From positions 1-31,467 of the forward strand of contig JAEDJA010000029.1 in the NCBI GenBank assembly GCA_016296575.1: 31,467 nt of DNA, read 5' to 3'. Below the pieces are notes generated by a model, which was given only the letters and a program-made list of their open reading frames with translations, searched no databases and was not told the origin of the DNA. Origin of the DNA: Treponema sp. Lineage in GTDB: Bacteria > Spirochaetota > Spirochaetia > Treponematales > Treponemataceae. The position numbers and the translations under genes were made by a program. This document shows, one piece after another, positions 16,281 through 24,774 of the stretch (the first letter of the stretch is position 1; each line of letters starts with the position of its first letter).

Positions 16281-16353
16281 TGGGCCATCTAAGATTTGAA
16301 CTTAGGACCAAAGGATTATGAGTCCTCTGCTCTAACCGCTGAGCTAATGGCCC
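16281..16353 (-). tRNA. tRNA with CAU anticodon (probably tRNA-Ile2; tRNA-Met possible)
   Basis: A 73-base cloverleaf reads on the minus strand: acceptor GGGCCAT paired with ATGGCCC, discriminator A, D-arm TAGCTCAGCGGTTAGAGC, anticodon stem GAGGA/TCCTT with loop CTCATAA, and T-arm with GTTCAAATC. CCA is not encoded. The CTCATAATC...TTGGTC stretch resembles the E. coli minor isoleucine tRNA (CAU modified by TilS) more than elongator Met, but I cannot exclude Met. It is the likely integration target of the adjacent phage element. Confidence 0.9.
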
Positions 16354-16381
16354 GAAGATATACAAAAAAAGTACGTTGTTT

Positions 16382-16410
16382 AGAATAGCATTTTAGTGAT
16401 TTTTGGTCAA
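16382..16410 (-). promoter_or_regulatory. Sigma-70-type promoter of the tRNA gene
   Basis: TTGACC (16405-16410) and TATTCT (16382-16387) are separated by 17 bases on the minus strand, about 29 bases before the tRNA 5' end. Confidence 0.75.
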
Positions 16411-16510
16411 TGTACTCTAATTTCATGATTGGGATGAACGTTTGTTGTCTTTGTTTTGGCAATCAGAATCGAACTGAAAGATTATCTGAAAAACTGCCGA
16501 TAATCTTTTT

Positions 16511-17308
16511 ATGAAAAGAATCCGAAAACTTTTTATTACCGCAATTATTACTGCCCTTTGTGCACAGTCTGCATATTCGTTGGAGGTTTACCGCGAAAAA
16601 GCTACAGCATCTTTTTATGGAGCCGACTTCCACGGAAAACGTACTTCCAATAATGAAAAATACAATATGTATGCCTATACCTGTGCCAACAAGGAACTAC
16701 CTTTTGATACAATTCTTAAAGTAACAAATCTTGCAAATGGAAAAACTGTGCAGGTTCGTGTAAATGACCGGGGCCCTTTTGTTTCAGGCAGGACTGTTGA
16801 TCTTTCTACCCAGGCCGCCATTGATCTTGAAATGACAAAAGCCGGTCTTGCAGCTGTAAAACTGGAGATTGTAAAAAGAGGACCTGATACAAAGCTTTCC
16901 AGAGATACAGCTGCCAGTGCAAAAAAAATAATGGCAAATATTGAAGCAAAATCCAGCTCCCAAAAGACCACTTCAACCAGAGCAACAGCCGCCGGTGGAA
17001 AAAACGTCTCCGGTGGAAAAACTGCCTCAAGCGGAATAACAGCCTCCTCAAAATTGGCCGATGCTGAAGTGCCTGCAGGAAAAATCTGGGATATTCAAGT
17101 TGCATCTTTTAGTTCAAAAAGCAATGCCACAGAATTTGCAAAAAAACTTTCAAAAGAAGGCTTTAAATCTATTGTTTTCCAGACCACAAAAGCCGGCGTT
17201 ATTCGTGTAGTGGTAAGCAAAGTTCCAGGCAGCAGTCTTAATGAAACCCGTCAGAAACTTCGCTCTTTGGGACACACCGATTTCATAATGCGGGAACGAA
17301 AGAACTAG
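16511..17308 (+). CDS. rlpA: RlpA-like protein: septal ring lytic transglycosylase family, DPBB plus SPOR
   Basis: A signal peptide (residues 1-23, cut after SAYS) is followed by a double-psi beta-barrel domain (about 27-123) with ATASFYGADFHGKRTSN, LPFDTILKVTNLANG and VNDRGPF, where D86 is the conserved acidic residue of RlpA. A serine/threonine/lysine linker (130-185) leads to a C-terminal SPOR domain (about 190-265; WDIQVASFSSKSNATEFAKK). SPOR domains bind glycan strands stripped of stem peptides at the septum; the DPBB domain cuts them in active family members. There is no lipobox at the Cys17, so it is probably periplasmic rather than a lipoprotein. No clear ribosome site is seen before the ATG. 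Confidence 0.9.
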   Translation: MKRIRKLFITAIITALCAQSAYSLEVYREKATASFYGADFHGKRTSNNEKYNMYAYTCANKELPFDTILKVTNLANGKTVQVRVNDRGPFVSGRTVDLSTQAAIDLEMTKAGLAAVKLEIVKRGPDTKLSRDTAASAKKIMANIEAKSSSQKTTSTRATAAGGKNVSGGKTASSGITASSKLADAEVPAGKIWDIQVASFSSKSNATEFAKKLSKEGFKSIVFQTTKAGVIRVVVSKVPGSSLNETRQKLRSLGHTDFIMRERKN

Positions 17309-17326
17309 TCATCATGCAAGATAGGG

Positions 17327-17335
17327 TGCTATAAT
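17327..17335 (+). promoter_or_regulatory. Extended -10 promoter for the GH43 gene
   Basis: TGCTATAAT is an extended -10 (TG-n-TATAAT) about 64 bases before the start codon. No good -35 is visible. Confidence 0.55.
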
Positions 17336-17398
17336 CAAAAAGAAAGATTATTTTATTCCATCTGCTGTGTGGCATTTAGATAGAACATGGAGAAAAAA

Positions 17399-18472
17399 AT
17401 GAGCGGAACACTGGTTGAAAAAGATTTTGAAGGCTACCTTTTTGGTCACTTTATTGGTGAAGGTGATGAAAATGGGGAACAGATTTATTTTGCGGTTAGT
17501 GAAGATGGATTGAACTTCCACGATATGAATGATGGAAAACCGGTTCTTACAAGTGTTATTGGTGAAAAAGGCGTTCGTGATCCTTTTCTGTTCCGATCAA
17601 AAGATGGAAATCACTTTTTCTTGATTGCCACTGACCTTTCCATTTATCACCGTGGAGGTTGGTTTCAGAATGAACAGGGCTACTACGATGCCAGCACCAC
17701 CGGAAGTCCATATCTTGTTTTGTGGCAGAGTGATGACCTTGTAAACTGGAGCGAACCAAAACTGATTAAAGTTGCTCCTGAAAATGCCGGAATGGCCTGG
17801 GCACCGGAAATGATTTACGACGATGAACACCAGCAGTACGTAATCTTCTTTTCATCAAGTATTATGGATCCAGCTACCAAAATAAAGGCTAAACCTAATG
17901 CAATCTATTACGTTACCACAAAAGATTTTGAAAATTTCAGCGATACAAAGCTTTTTATTGACTGTCAGGTTGATGAAGAATCGGGAAAATGCCGTGAAAT
18001 TATTGATACAACTGTACTTAAAGTGGGCGATTGGTATTACAGCGTTTCAAAGGATGGCGATAACTTTGAAAAAAACGGTGGTATTCTTGTAATGAAGACA
18101 AAAAATCTTCTTGATTACAAATCCTGGGAAAAAGTGCTGAATCTTTCTGACTTGGGACTTGATACCAGCGGACTTTCTGTAAAAGTGCTGGACAACACAA
18201 GCCTTGAAGGACCAGAGCTTTTCCAGTTCAATCAGAAAGACTGGGCAGATCCTGCTGTTCCTGAATACGGACTTATTGCAGATCAGTATATGGCAGGTAC
18301 TGGTTATCTTCCATTAAAAACTACAAATCTGGAAGACCGTACCAACGCTGAAGGTTCTTGGAAGCTGTTGAAAGCCGGGCAGTATTCTTTTGACAAACTG
18401 AAAAAACGCCACGGTACAATTCTTCGGATTACACGGGAAGAACTTGACCGCCTGAAAAAAGCCTTTAAATAA
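17399..18472 (+). CDS. Glycoside hydrolase family 43-like enzyme (cytoplasmic)
   Basis: This is a five-bladed propeller-type protein of 357 residues. From the chosen start, the GH43 catalytic features are D61 in GVRDPFLF (general base), D203 in REIIDTTV (pKa modulator position) and E270 in LEGPELFQ (general acid). Also seen are the MAWAPEMIYD motif and repeated blade phrases (FFLIATDL, IYYVTTKDF). There is no signal peptide, so it probably acts on imported short arabino- or xylo-oligosaccharides; the exact sugar cannot be told. The ATG at 17399 has GGAG six bases before it. The ATG at 17387 overlaps that site and is less likely. It is a single gene between RlpA and a long palindrome. Confidence 0.82.
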   Translation: MSGTLVEKDFEGYLFGHFIGEGDENGEQIYFAVSEDGLNFHDMNDGKPVLTSVIGEKGVRDPFLFRSKDGNHFFLIATDLSIYHRGGWFQNEQGYYDASTTGSPYLVLWQSDDLVNWSEPKLIKVAPENAGMAWAPEMIYDDEHQQYVIFFSSSIMDPATKIKAKPNAIYYVTTKDFENFSDTKLFIDCQVDEESGKCREIIDTTVLKVGDWYYSVSKDGDNFEKNGGILVMKTKNLLDYKSWEKVLNLSDLGLDTSGLSVKVLDNTSLEGPELFQFNQKDWADPAVPEYGLIADQYMAGTGYLPLKTTNLEDRTNAEGSWKLLKAGQYSFDKLKKRHGTILRITREELDRLKKAFK

Positions 18473-18640
18473 AAAAACGGGCCCCAGAAACTGAACTACC
18501 GCGGGTGAAAATGCTCCCGTCGAACACGGCTGCAGCCACAAAGTCCTCCGCGCTTCGCTTGTGCGGGATGTGTCTGCAGCCGTGTTCGGCTCCGCTTTTC
18601 ACCGAACGGGATTGTTTTTCAGGGACCCGTTTTTTTTTAT
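18473..18640. terminator. Long nested inverted repeat with bidirectional terminator
   Basis: Outer arms AAAAACGGGCCCC and GGGACCCGTTTTT form a two-way terminator between the convergent GH43 and NhaC genes. Nested inside are GGTGAAAA/TTTTCACC and a perfect 15-bp stem (CGAACACGGCTGCAG at 18521-18535, complement at 18574-18588) extended by CACA/TGTG. The interior is more GC-rich than the surrounding genes. This is more structure than a terminator needs, and it resembles in layout the palindrome at 13763-13910. Confidence 0.8.
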
Positions 18641-18651
18641 TTCTGTTCTAT

Positions 18652-19965
18652 TTATTTAGCCTTTTTTGATGGAACCAGGTAGATGAATACCAGAAGGCTT
18701 ACCAAAAGCAGAGCAGGATAGAACATAAATGGAATGATGTTGAATGCACTAATTTCACCACCCATTGTATGAACGGCAGAAATTGCTACCAGCATCTGTG
18801 CACCGTATGGCAGGATTCCCTGAAGAACACAAGAGAATGTATCCAAAATGGAAGCTGCTTTTCGTGGTGTGATTTCATATTCACTGGCCATTTCTTTTGC
18901 AATAGGGTTAGCCATAACAATGGCAACTGTATTGTTGGCAGTGGCAATATCCATACATCCAACCAGAACACCCATACCAAGCTGGCCGCCCTTATTTCCT
19001 TTGAAAGCTTTTTTAATACCGTTAAGAAGGGCAGTAAATCCACCATCTTCACGAATCAAAGCACAGAGGGCACTTACCATAACTGCAACCATACTTGTTT
19101 CAAACATGCCAGAACATCCAGCCCCCATATTGCTGATAAGCTGGAAAGCAGTAATATTTCCTGTAGCCAGCATGATGATTGAACCTGCGATGATACCGGT
19201 AAGCAGAACCAGGAATACATTGAAGCCGATAATACCACCAATAAGAACCAGTACGTAAGGAATAATCTGAATAAGATTGTATTCTTTTGCAACTGATCCC
19301 TGAATATCTGTAGTAAAGGAAATAATCAGAATAATAACCAGAGTAACAAGTGCTGCTGGAAGAGCAATCTTAAAGTTTTCGCGGAATTTGTCCTTCATCT
19401 GACATCCCTGTCCATTACAGGCGGCAATTGTTGTATCAGAAATGAAAGAAAGGTTATCACCAAACATGGCACCACCCATAACTGATCCTACGCAGAGAGG
19501 CATGCTGAATCCAGAAGCTTGAGAAACTGCACAGGCAATTGGTGTAATCAAAGAGATTGTTCCAACTGAAGTTCCCATGGCAGTAGAAACAAAGCAGGCT
19601 ACAACAAAAAGAATTGCAACGGCAAGCTTTGGTGGGAAAAGTGAGAGCATGAAGTATGCAACACTTTCGGCACTTGAACGTCCTACAACACCAACGAAAA
19701 CACCGGCAGTAACGAAAATCAAAAGCATGGTGATGATGTTTTTGTCTGCCAGGCCCTGAGCCATGATTTCAAGCTTGTCATCGAATGAAGTTTTTCTGTT
19801 CTGAAGACAGGCTACCAGAATGGCGACCATAAATGCTACAACTATAGGAATGGCATAGAATCCCATGGAAATCTTCATCACGTATTCAAAAATGATGCCA
19901 AGCCCAAGGTATAGAACAATGAATACTCCGATTGGGAGCAGTGCTTTAGGATTACTTTCTTTCAT
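18652..19965 (-). CDS. NhaC-family Na+/H+ antiporter
   Basis: This 437-residue membrane protein has about eleven hydrophobic segments. Family blocks are visible: TAMGTSVGTISLITPIA, GGAMFGDNLSFISDTTIAA with GQGCQMKDKFREN after it, and GVLVGCMDIATANNTVAIVM late in the protein. NhaC members exchange sodium for protons across the inner membrane, and some exchange organic acids. It has its own AAGGAAG ribosome site and lies after a terminator that ends the symporter transcript upstream, so it probably has its own promoter in the AT-rich 60 bases before it. Substrate beyond Na+/H+ is not determined by sequence. Confidence 0.88.
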   Translation of the reverse strand: MKESNPKALLPIGVFIVLYLGLGIIFEYVMKISMGFYAIPIVVAFMVAILVACLQNRKTSFDDKLEIMAQGLADKNIITMLLIFVTAGVFVGVVGRSSAESVAYFMLSLFPPKLAVAILFVVACFVSTAMGTSVGTISLITPIACAVSQASGFSMPLCVGSVMGGAMFGDNLSFISDTTIAACNGQGCQMKDKFRENFKIALPAALVTLVIILIISFTTDIQGSVAKEYNLIQIIPYVLVLIGGIIGFNVFLVLLTGIIAGSIIMLATGNITAFQLISNMGAGCSGMFETSMVAVMVSALCALIREDGGFTALLNGIKKAFKGNKGGQLGMGVLVGCMDIATANNTVAIVMANPIAKEMASEYEITPRKAASILDTFSCVLQGILPYGAQMLVAISAVHTMGGEISAFNIIPFMFYPALLLVSLLVFIYLVPSKKAK

Positions 19966-20029
19966 AAAATTCTTCCTTTTTATATAAGTTATATCTCATA
20001 AGTATACTATAAAATAGAATAATTTACAC

Positions 20030-20054
20030 AAAAAAAAGCGCCCCCGAAGGAGCG
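20030..20054 (-). terminator. Rho-independent terminator after the sodium symporter gene
   Basis: On the minus strand CGCTCC-TTCG-GGGGCG forms a UUCG tetraloop hairpin followed by a run of T (20030-20037). It lies about 25 bases after the symporter stop. Confidence 0.85.
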
Positions 20055-20079
20055 TTTGCATTACTTTGCTAAAAAGTCT

Positions 20080-21624
20080 CTATTCCAAAGATGTTTTTTG
20101 TGCAACAGGAACTTTCTTTTCGTAGCAGGCGAATGTTGATTCTACAAGGGCTGCGTCTGGTTTTCGTGTGAACAGACTAACGATTGGAACGATTACAAGT
20201 CCGGCTACCATGGCAATTACACCAGCGTTGATTGGTGACTGCATGATTACAGGGAATTTTCCGCGGATAAGCATGTTCAAAATCATCAGAACTGAACCAA
20301 AGATGAAGCTTACGTAACAGGCAGTTTTTGTAGTCTTTTTCCAGTAAAGTGAATAGAGGAATGGAGCCAGGAAAGCACCAGCCAAAGCACCCCAGGAAAC
20401 ACCCATCAACTGAGCAATGAATGTAACGCTTGATTTGTACTGAACCAGAGCAATTACTGCAGAAATTGCAATGAACACTACGATGAAGGCACGCATCATC
20501 AGAACCTGTGCTTTTTCACTCATGTCTTTTTTGAATCCACCAATGAAGTCGATTGTAAGTGTTGAAGAAGAAGCAATTACCAGTGAAGAAAGTGTACTCA
20601 TTGATGCAGAAAGAACAAGAATAACAACCAGCGCAATAAGAATTGGACTTAAAGTTGAAAGCATTTTTGGAATGATTGCATCATATCCGCCTGCTGGAAC
20701 TCCATTTGCACCAACATTAAGTTCATCTGTAAAGAGACGTCCGAATCCACCAAGGAAGTAAGAACCACCAGCAACTACCACTGCGAAGATTGTAGAAATG
20801 ATAGTTCCTTTTTTGATTGATTCTTCATTTTTAATGGCGTAGAACTTCTGTACCATCTGTGGAAGTCCCCATGTACCAAGAGAAGTAAGGAGAACAACGA
20901 ACATAAGGTTCAGTGGATCTGGTCCAAAGAAGCTGGCGAAAATTCCAGGTGCAGTAGAAACTTTTGGATCTTCAATACGAGCAAGTCCGTCCAAAGCAGC
21001 CATGAATCCGCCTTTTGATTTCAGAACTGCCAGAATGATTACTGCAATTCCAATCAGCATAATGATACCCTGGATAAAGTCGTTGATAGCAGTAGCCATG
21101 TAACCGCCGGCAATAACGTAAATAGCAGTAAGAACAGCCATAAGAACGATACACCAGGCGTAATCAATATCAAAAGCCATTCCAAAAAGACGAGAAAGAC
21201 CGTTGTACAAAGAAGCCGTGTATGGAATAAGGAAGATAAAAATAATTACAGATGCAAAGATTTTCAGTGCAGGTGAATTGAATCGTTTACCAAAGAACTG
21301 AGGCATTGTGGCAGAATCCAAATGCTGTGTCATAATGCGAGTGCGGCGTCCAAGAATAACCCAGGCAAGAAGAGAACCGATAAATGCATTTCCAAGACCT
21401 GCCCAAGTTGCCGCAACACCGTATTTCCATCCGAATTGACCGGCATAACCAACGAAAACTACGGCAGAAAAATAAGATGTACCGTAGGCAAAAGCTGTAA
21501 GCCATGGACCAACCGAGCGGCCGCCCAAAACAAATCCGTTAACGTCAGTTGCATTTTTGCGGCAGTAAAGGCCAATACCTATAAGCACTGCAAAATACAA
21601 CACCAAAAGAAGAACCTTAATCAT
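20080..21624 (-). CDS. Sodium:solute symporter (SSS family)
   Basis: This 514-residue protein has about thirteen membrane segments. The SSS fold shows in the early FVLGGRSVGPWLTAFAYGTS block, in FVGYAGQFGWKYG, in the AGGYMATAINDFIQGIIMLI signature and in ILVLSASMSTLSSLVIASSS, where the Ser-rich helix contributes to the sodium site. These transporters take up proline, pantothenate, acetate, sugars or other solutes with Na+; the substrate here is unknown. It starts 46 bases after the acyl-CoA ligase gene on the same strand, so the two are probably co-transcribed, hinting at a carboxylic acid substrate. This link is inference. Confidence 0.9.
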   Translation of the reverse strand: MIKVLLLVLYFAVLIGIGLYCRKNATDVNGFVLGGRSVGPWLTAFAYGTSYFSAVVFVGYAGQFGWKYGVAATWAGLGNAFIGSLLAWVILGRRTRIMTQHLDSATMPQFFGKRFNSPALKIFASVIIFIFLIPYTASLYNGLSRLFGMAFDIDYAWCIVLMAVLTAIYVIAGGYMATAINDFIQGIIMLIGIAVIILAVLKSKGGFMAALDGLARIEDPKVSTAPGIFASFFGPDPLNLMFVVLLTSLGTWGLPQMVQKFYAIKNEESIKKGTIISTIFAVVVAGGSYFLGGFGRLFTDELNVGANGVPAGGYDAIIPKMLSTLSPILIALVVILVLSASMSTLSSLVIASSSTLTIDFIGGFKKDMSEKAQVLMMRAFIVVFIAISAVIALVQYKSSVTFIAQLMGVSWGALAGAFLAPFLYSLYWKKTTKTACYVSFIFGSVLMILNMLIRGKFPVIMQSPINAGVIAMVAGLVIVPIVSLFTRKPDAALVESTFACYEKKVPVAQKTSLE

Positions 21625-21670
21625 TTTAAGACTCCAAGGTAATTTTATTTATAAGCTCTCTCTAATTTAA

Positions 21671-23308
21671 TTAACCCAAGTTTTGCATTTCTACCAGCTT
21701 GTCGGCACCATACTTTTTGCGTAGGGCTGGTTTTTCTATTTTACCTGTAGCATTTCGTGGAACATCAGCAAAGATGATTTTCTTTGGACGTTTGTAGCGA
21801 GGCAGTTCACTACAGAATTCGTTGATTTCATCTTCTGTGCAGGTCATGCCTTCCTTAATGCTGATAATTGCTCCAGTAATTTCTCCAAGGCGTTTGTCAG
21901 GAAGACCGATAACGGCAACATCCTTAATTTTTGTGTTTTTGCGGAGGAAGTCTTCAATTTGAACAGGGTAAATGTTTTCACCACCAGAAACAATAACATC
22001 CTTCTTGCGGTCTACAAGGAAATAGAATCCGTCTTCATCCTGTTTTGCCATATCACCAGTTCTGAGCCATCCGTCAACAAGAACTTCGGCAGTGGCTTTT
22101 GGATCGTTGTAGTAGCAGGTCATTACGCCTGGACCTTTTACACAGAGTTCTCCCACATCACCTTGATGTTTAACAGGTTCTCCGTTTTCATCAATAATTT
22201 TACATTCCCATTTGTAGCCAGGCACTCCAATGGCACCTACTTTGTGAATGTTTTCTACACCAAGGTGAACGCATCCAGGACCAGTACTTTCTGAAAGTCC
22301 ATAGTTGGTGTCGTAAAGGTGATTAGGGAAGTACTCTTTCCAGTGGCGGATAAGTGAAGGTGGAACAGGCTGTGCTCCAATGTGCATAAGTCTCCACTGT
22401 GAAAGCTCGTAATCTTCTAATTTAATATCTCCGCGGTCAAGAGCGTCAAGAATATCCTGTGCCCAAGGAACTAAAAGCCAAACCAAAGTACATTTTTCTT
22501 TGGAAACAGCATCAAGAATGATTTCAGGAGTTGTTCCTTTCAAAAGAACAGCCCGGCTTCCTGCACAAAGGCTTCCCATCCAGTGGAATTTAGCTCCTGT
22601 GTGGTAGAGTGGTGGAATACAAAGGAAACAGTCGTCACGTCCTGTAAGGTGATGGCGCATTTCCATTTCGGCTGCCTGAGAAAGACTTTCGTGATTGTGG
22701 AGAATGGCTTTTGGAAAACCAGTTGTTCCCGAAGAGAAGTAGATTGCAGCATCGTCACTTTCTTTGAGAGAAATATCCGGTGGCAGGCTTGAGCAGTCAG
22801 CAACCAGAGAATGATAGCTTTCTGCAAAGGAAGGACAACCATCACCAACATAGAAAAGGAGTCTGCCCTTATTCAGTTTTTCTTCGATGGTTTCAATGCG
22901 GCCAATAAATTCAGGTCCAAAGAACAGAATGTGAATCTGGGCAAGATCAGCACAGTATTCAATTTCATCAGCGGAAAAACGGAAGTTGAATGGTACGGCA
23001 ATGGCACCTGTTTTCAGAATACCAAAATAAATTGGGAGCCATTCCAGACAGTTCATCATAAGAATGGCAACACGGTCACCTTTTTTGATGCCACGGTCCA
23101 AAAGCATATTTGCAACACGATTGGCCTTTTCATCAAAGATGGCCCATGTAATTTCGCGGCGGTATGGCCTTGGATTAGTTGTTTGAACAAGATCGAATTC
23201 TTTCCAGATGGTTCGTTTTGTTTCAGGCATAGTAGGATTAAGCTCTACAAGTGCAATTTCATCACCGTAAAGTTTGTGGTTGCGTTCAAGAAGGTCTGTA
23301 ACTGGCAT
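21671..23308 (-). CDS. Acyl-CoA synthetase (AMP-binding, ANL superfamily)
   Basis: This 545-residue enzyme has the ANL motifs: the P-loop YFSSGTTGFPK (190-200), TNYGLSESTGPG, DGWLRTGDMAKQDEDGF, DRKKDVIVSGGENIYP and the catalytic Lys K523 in NATGKIEKP. It activates a carboxylic acid with ATP to an acyl-adenylate and passes it to CoA. Length and the N-terminal region fit medium- or long-chain acyl-CoA ligases, but acid specificity cannot be read from sequence. The ATG has GGAG six bases upstream and a consensus promoter about 50 bases further up. It leads a likely two-gene operon with the sodium symporter. Confidence 0.9.
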   Translation of the reverse strand: MPVTDLLERNHKLYGDEIALVELNPTMPETKRTIWKEFDLVQTTNPRPYRREITWAIFDEKANRVANMLLDRGIKKGDRVAILMMNCLEWLPIYFGILKTGAIAVPFNFRFSADEIEYCADLAQIHILFFGPEFIGRIETIEEKLNKGRLLFYVGDGCPSFAESYHSLVADCSSLPPDISLKESDDAAIYFSSGTTGFPKAILHNHESLSQAAEMEMRHHLTGRDDCFLCIPPLYHTGAKFHWMGSLCAGSRAVLLKGTTPEIILDAVSKEKCTLVWLLVPWAQDILDALDRGDIKLEDYELSQWRLMHIGAQPVPPSLIRHWKEYFPNHLYDTNYGLSESTGPGCVHLGVENIHKVGAIGVPGYKWECKIIDENGEPVKHQGDVGELCVKGPGVMTCYYNDPKATAEVLVDGWLRTGDMAKQDEDGFYFLVDRKKDVIVSGGENIYPVQIEDFLRKNTKIKDVAVIGLPDKRLGEITGAIISIKEGMTCTEDEINEFCSELPRYKRPKKIIFADVPRNATGKIEKPALRKKYGADKLVEMQNLG

Positions 23309-23353
23309 TTATTACTCCAAAGAAAAGTTGTTTTCTACTTATAATATTTGCAA

Positions 23354-23382
23354 ATTCTATGTGTTGAACCGTCTGTTGTCAA
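23354..23382 (-). promoter_or_regulatory. Sigma-70 promoter of the acyl-CoA ligase operon
   Basis: TTGACA (23377-23382) and TAGAAT (23354-23359) are 17 bases apart on the minus strand, leaving a leader of about 40 bases before the ligase ATG. Confidence 0.8.
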
Positions 23383-23437
23383 GAACAATAATACAGAACA
23401 ATAAAACAATCTTGTCCATAATCCATTTTTTTTCTAT

Positions 23438-23443
23438 TATAAT
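23438..23443 (+). promoter_or_regulatory. -10 element just before the permease start
   Basis: TATAAT ends five bases before the permease ATG. TTGTCC lies 20 bases upstream, a wide spacing. If used, the transcript would begin at or next to the start codon (leaderless); no ribosome site is visible there. Confidence 0.45.
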
Positions 23444-23447
23444 ACCT

Positions 23448-24773
23448 ATGGAATTTAAATGGATTATTTTGGCTCTAGCCGTATTAATGTACCTTCTGGT
23501 AATTATTTTTCAGGACAAAAAAGTTGTTTTTACGTCCTCTGTTGCTTTGTTGATTCTTGTTCTTGGTATGATTTTCCCGGGGCAGATTTTTACCACTGGT
23601 TCTGCCGCTGACCGTTTTTATCCTATTCTTCATTCCCTAAGTGAACTGATCAACTGGAATGTTCTTATGATTTACGTTGGCAGTATGACTATTGCATCAC
23701 TTTTTCTTTATTCTGGTGCTCCTGCCCGAATTGCAGATTTGATGGTTTCTTCATCAAAAAATGCTGGCATTGCCATAGTTCTGATTCTTGCCATGACTGG
23801 TATTATTTCCATTTTTGTAGAGAACGTTGCTACAGTTCTGGTAATGGCACCAATTGCTATTGCTCTTTCAAAAAAGCTGAATATCAATCCTGTTCCTTTT
23901 ATGATCGGACTGGCAGTTATGTCAAATCTTGAGGGAACTGCCACATTGGTAGGGGATCCTCCAAGCATGATTTTTGCTTCATATTCAGGTTACAATTTCA
24001 ACGACTTTTTCTTCCATCAGGAAAAAATGTCAGTTTTCTGGATAGTTCAGACTGGAATGATTGCAGGTTGTATATTTTTCTATGTTTTCTTCCATTCTTA
24101 CAAGGATAAAGCTGAAGTTGACCGTGAACCTGTTATTTCCTGGATTCCATTTATCCTGCTTCTTTCCATGATTCTTGGACTTGCAGTTCTTTCGTTCTTC
24201 AGTGACGGCTTGAATTATTCTTCTGGCTGTCTTGTTATGGCATTGGGAATTACAGGTCTTTTGTGGTACCGTTTTAATCAGAAAAAATCTCTTAACGATG
24301 TAAAGACTCTTGTGGTAGAGCTGGACTGGGAAACTATCTTCTTTTTGATTGGTATTTTTATTGTTGTAGGTGCCGTTAGTGAAGTTGGGCTTTTGGAGGA
24401 TTTTTCCTTGTTCCTTCAGAATGTAACTGGTGGCAGCAAATTCCTGGGCTTCCTGTTGATTCTCCTGTTCTCTGTATTGATTTCAGGCTTTGTTGATAAC
24501 GTACCTTACATTATTGTAATGCTTCCTGTTGCAGGTTCACTTGCTACAGGTATGGGGATCAACAAGGAACTTTTGATGTTCGCACTTCTGATTGGATCCT
24601 GTCTTGGTGGAAATCTTACACCATTCGGGGCCTCAGCAAATATTGTGGCTATGGGTATTCTTAAAAAAGAAGGAAAACCAATCAATTTTGGTGGCTTTCT
24701 TAAGATTAGTGCCCCATTTACGCTGATTACAACTGCATCATCTGCAATTTTATTGTGGATTTTATGGAGTTAA
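23448..24773 (+). CDS. ArsB/NhaD-superfamily (SLC13-like) permease
   Basis: This 441-residue membrane protein has about eleven segments. Two family signatures are present: SNLEGTATLVGDPPSMIFAS in the first half, and FVDNVPYIIVMLPVAG with LGGNLTPFGASANIVAMG in the second. They form the paired re-entrant regions of ion transporters such as ArsB, NhaD and CitMHS/SLC13. The exact ion cannot be told. I start at the ATG of MEFKWIILALAV because the upstream open frame (to 23274) overlaps the divergent ligase gene and looks non-coding. The pseudouridine synthase gene starts one base after its stop, so they form an operon. Confidence 0.87.
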   Translation: MEFKWIILALAVLMYLLVIIFQDKKVVFTSSVALLILVLGMIFPGQIFTTGSAADRFYPILHSLSELINWNVLMIYVGSMTIASLFLYSGAPARIADLMVSSSKNAGIAIVLILAMTGIISIFVENVATVLVMAPIAIALSKKLNINPVPFMIGLAVMSNLEGTATLVGDPPSMIFASYSGYNFNDFFFHQEKMSVFWIVQTGMIAGCIFFYVFFHSYKDKAEVDREPVISWIPFILLLSMILGLAVLSFFSDGLNYSSGCLVMALGITGLLWYRFNQKKSLNDVKTLVVELDWETIFFLIGIFIVVGAVSEVGLLEDFSLFLQNVTGGSKFLGFLLILLFSVLISGFVDNVPYIIVMLPVAGSLATGMGINKELLMFALLIGSCLGGNLTPFGASANIVAMGILKKEGKPINFGGFLKISAPFTLITTASSAILLWILWS

Positions 24774-24774
24774 T

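Larger units (their letters stand above)
7010..16353 (-). mobile_element. Phage-derived element next to a tRNA-CAU gene, capsid genes but no tail genes
   Basis: All genes point the same way, starting with a tyrosine integrase beside the 3' end of a tRNA gene. They continue through an excisionase-like protein, terminase subunits, portal, protease, capsid and connector. No tail, baseplate, tail fibre, lysis or replication gene is visible before the RHS array begins. The far attachment site was not found: I see no second copy of the tRNA 3' end in the window. It is either a decayed prophage or a capsid-encoding satellite. Confidence 0.75.

Noticed and set aside
16281..16353. A second copy of the tRNA 3' end as the far attachment site of the phage element
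   Set aside because: I scanned the left side of the element and the RHS spacer and saw no matching stretch; it may lie outside the window or be lost.
23274..23447. Upstream extension of the ArsB/NhaD-type permease
   Set aside because: It overlaps the divergent ligase gene and its promoter and encodes no membrane segment typical of the family; the ATG at 23448 fits better.
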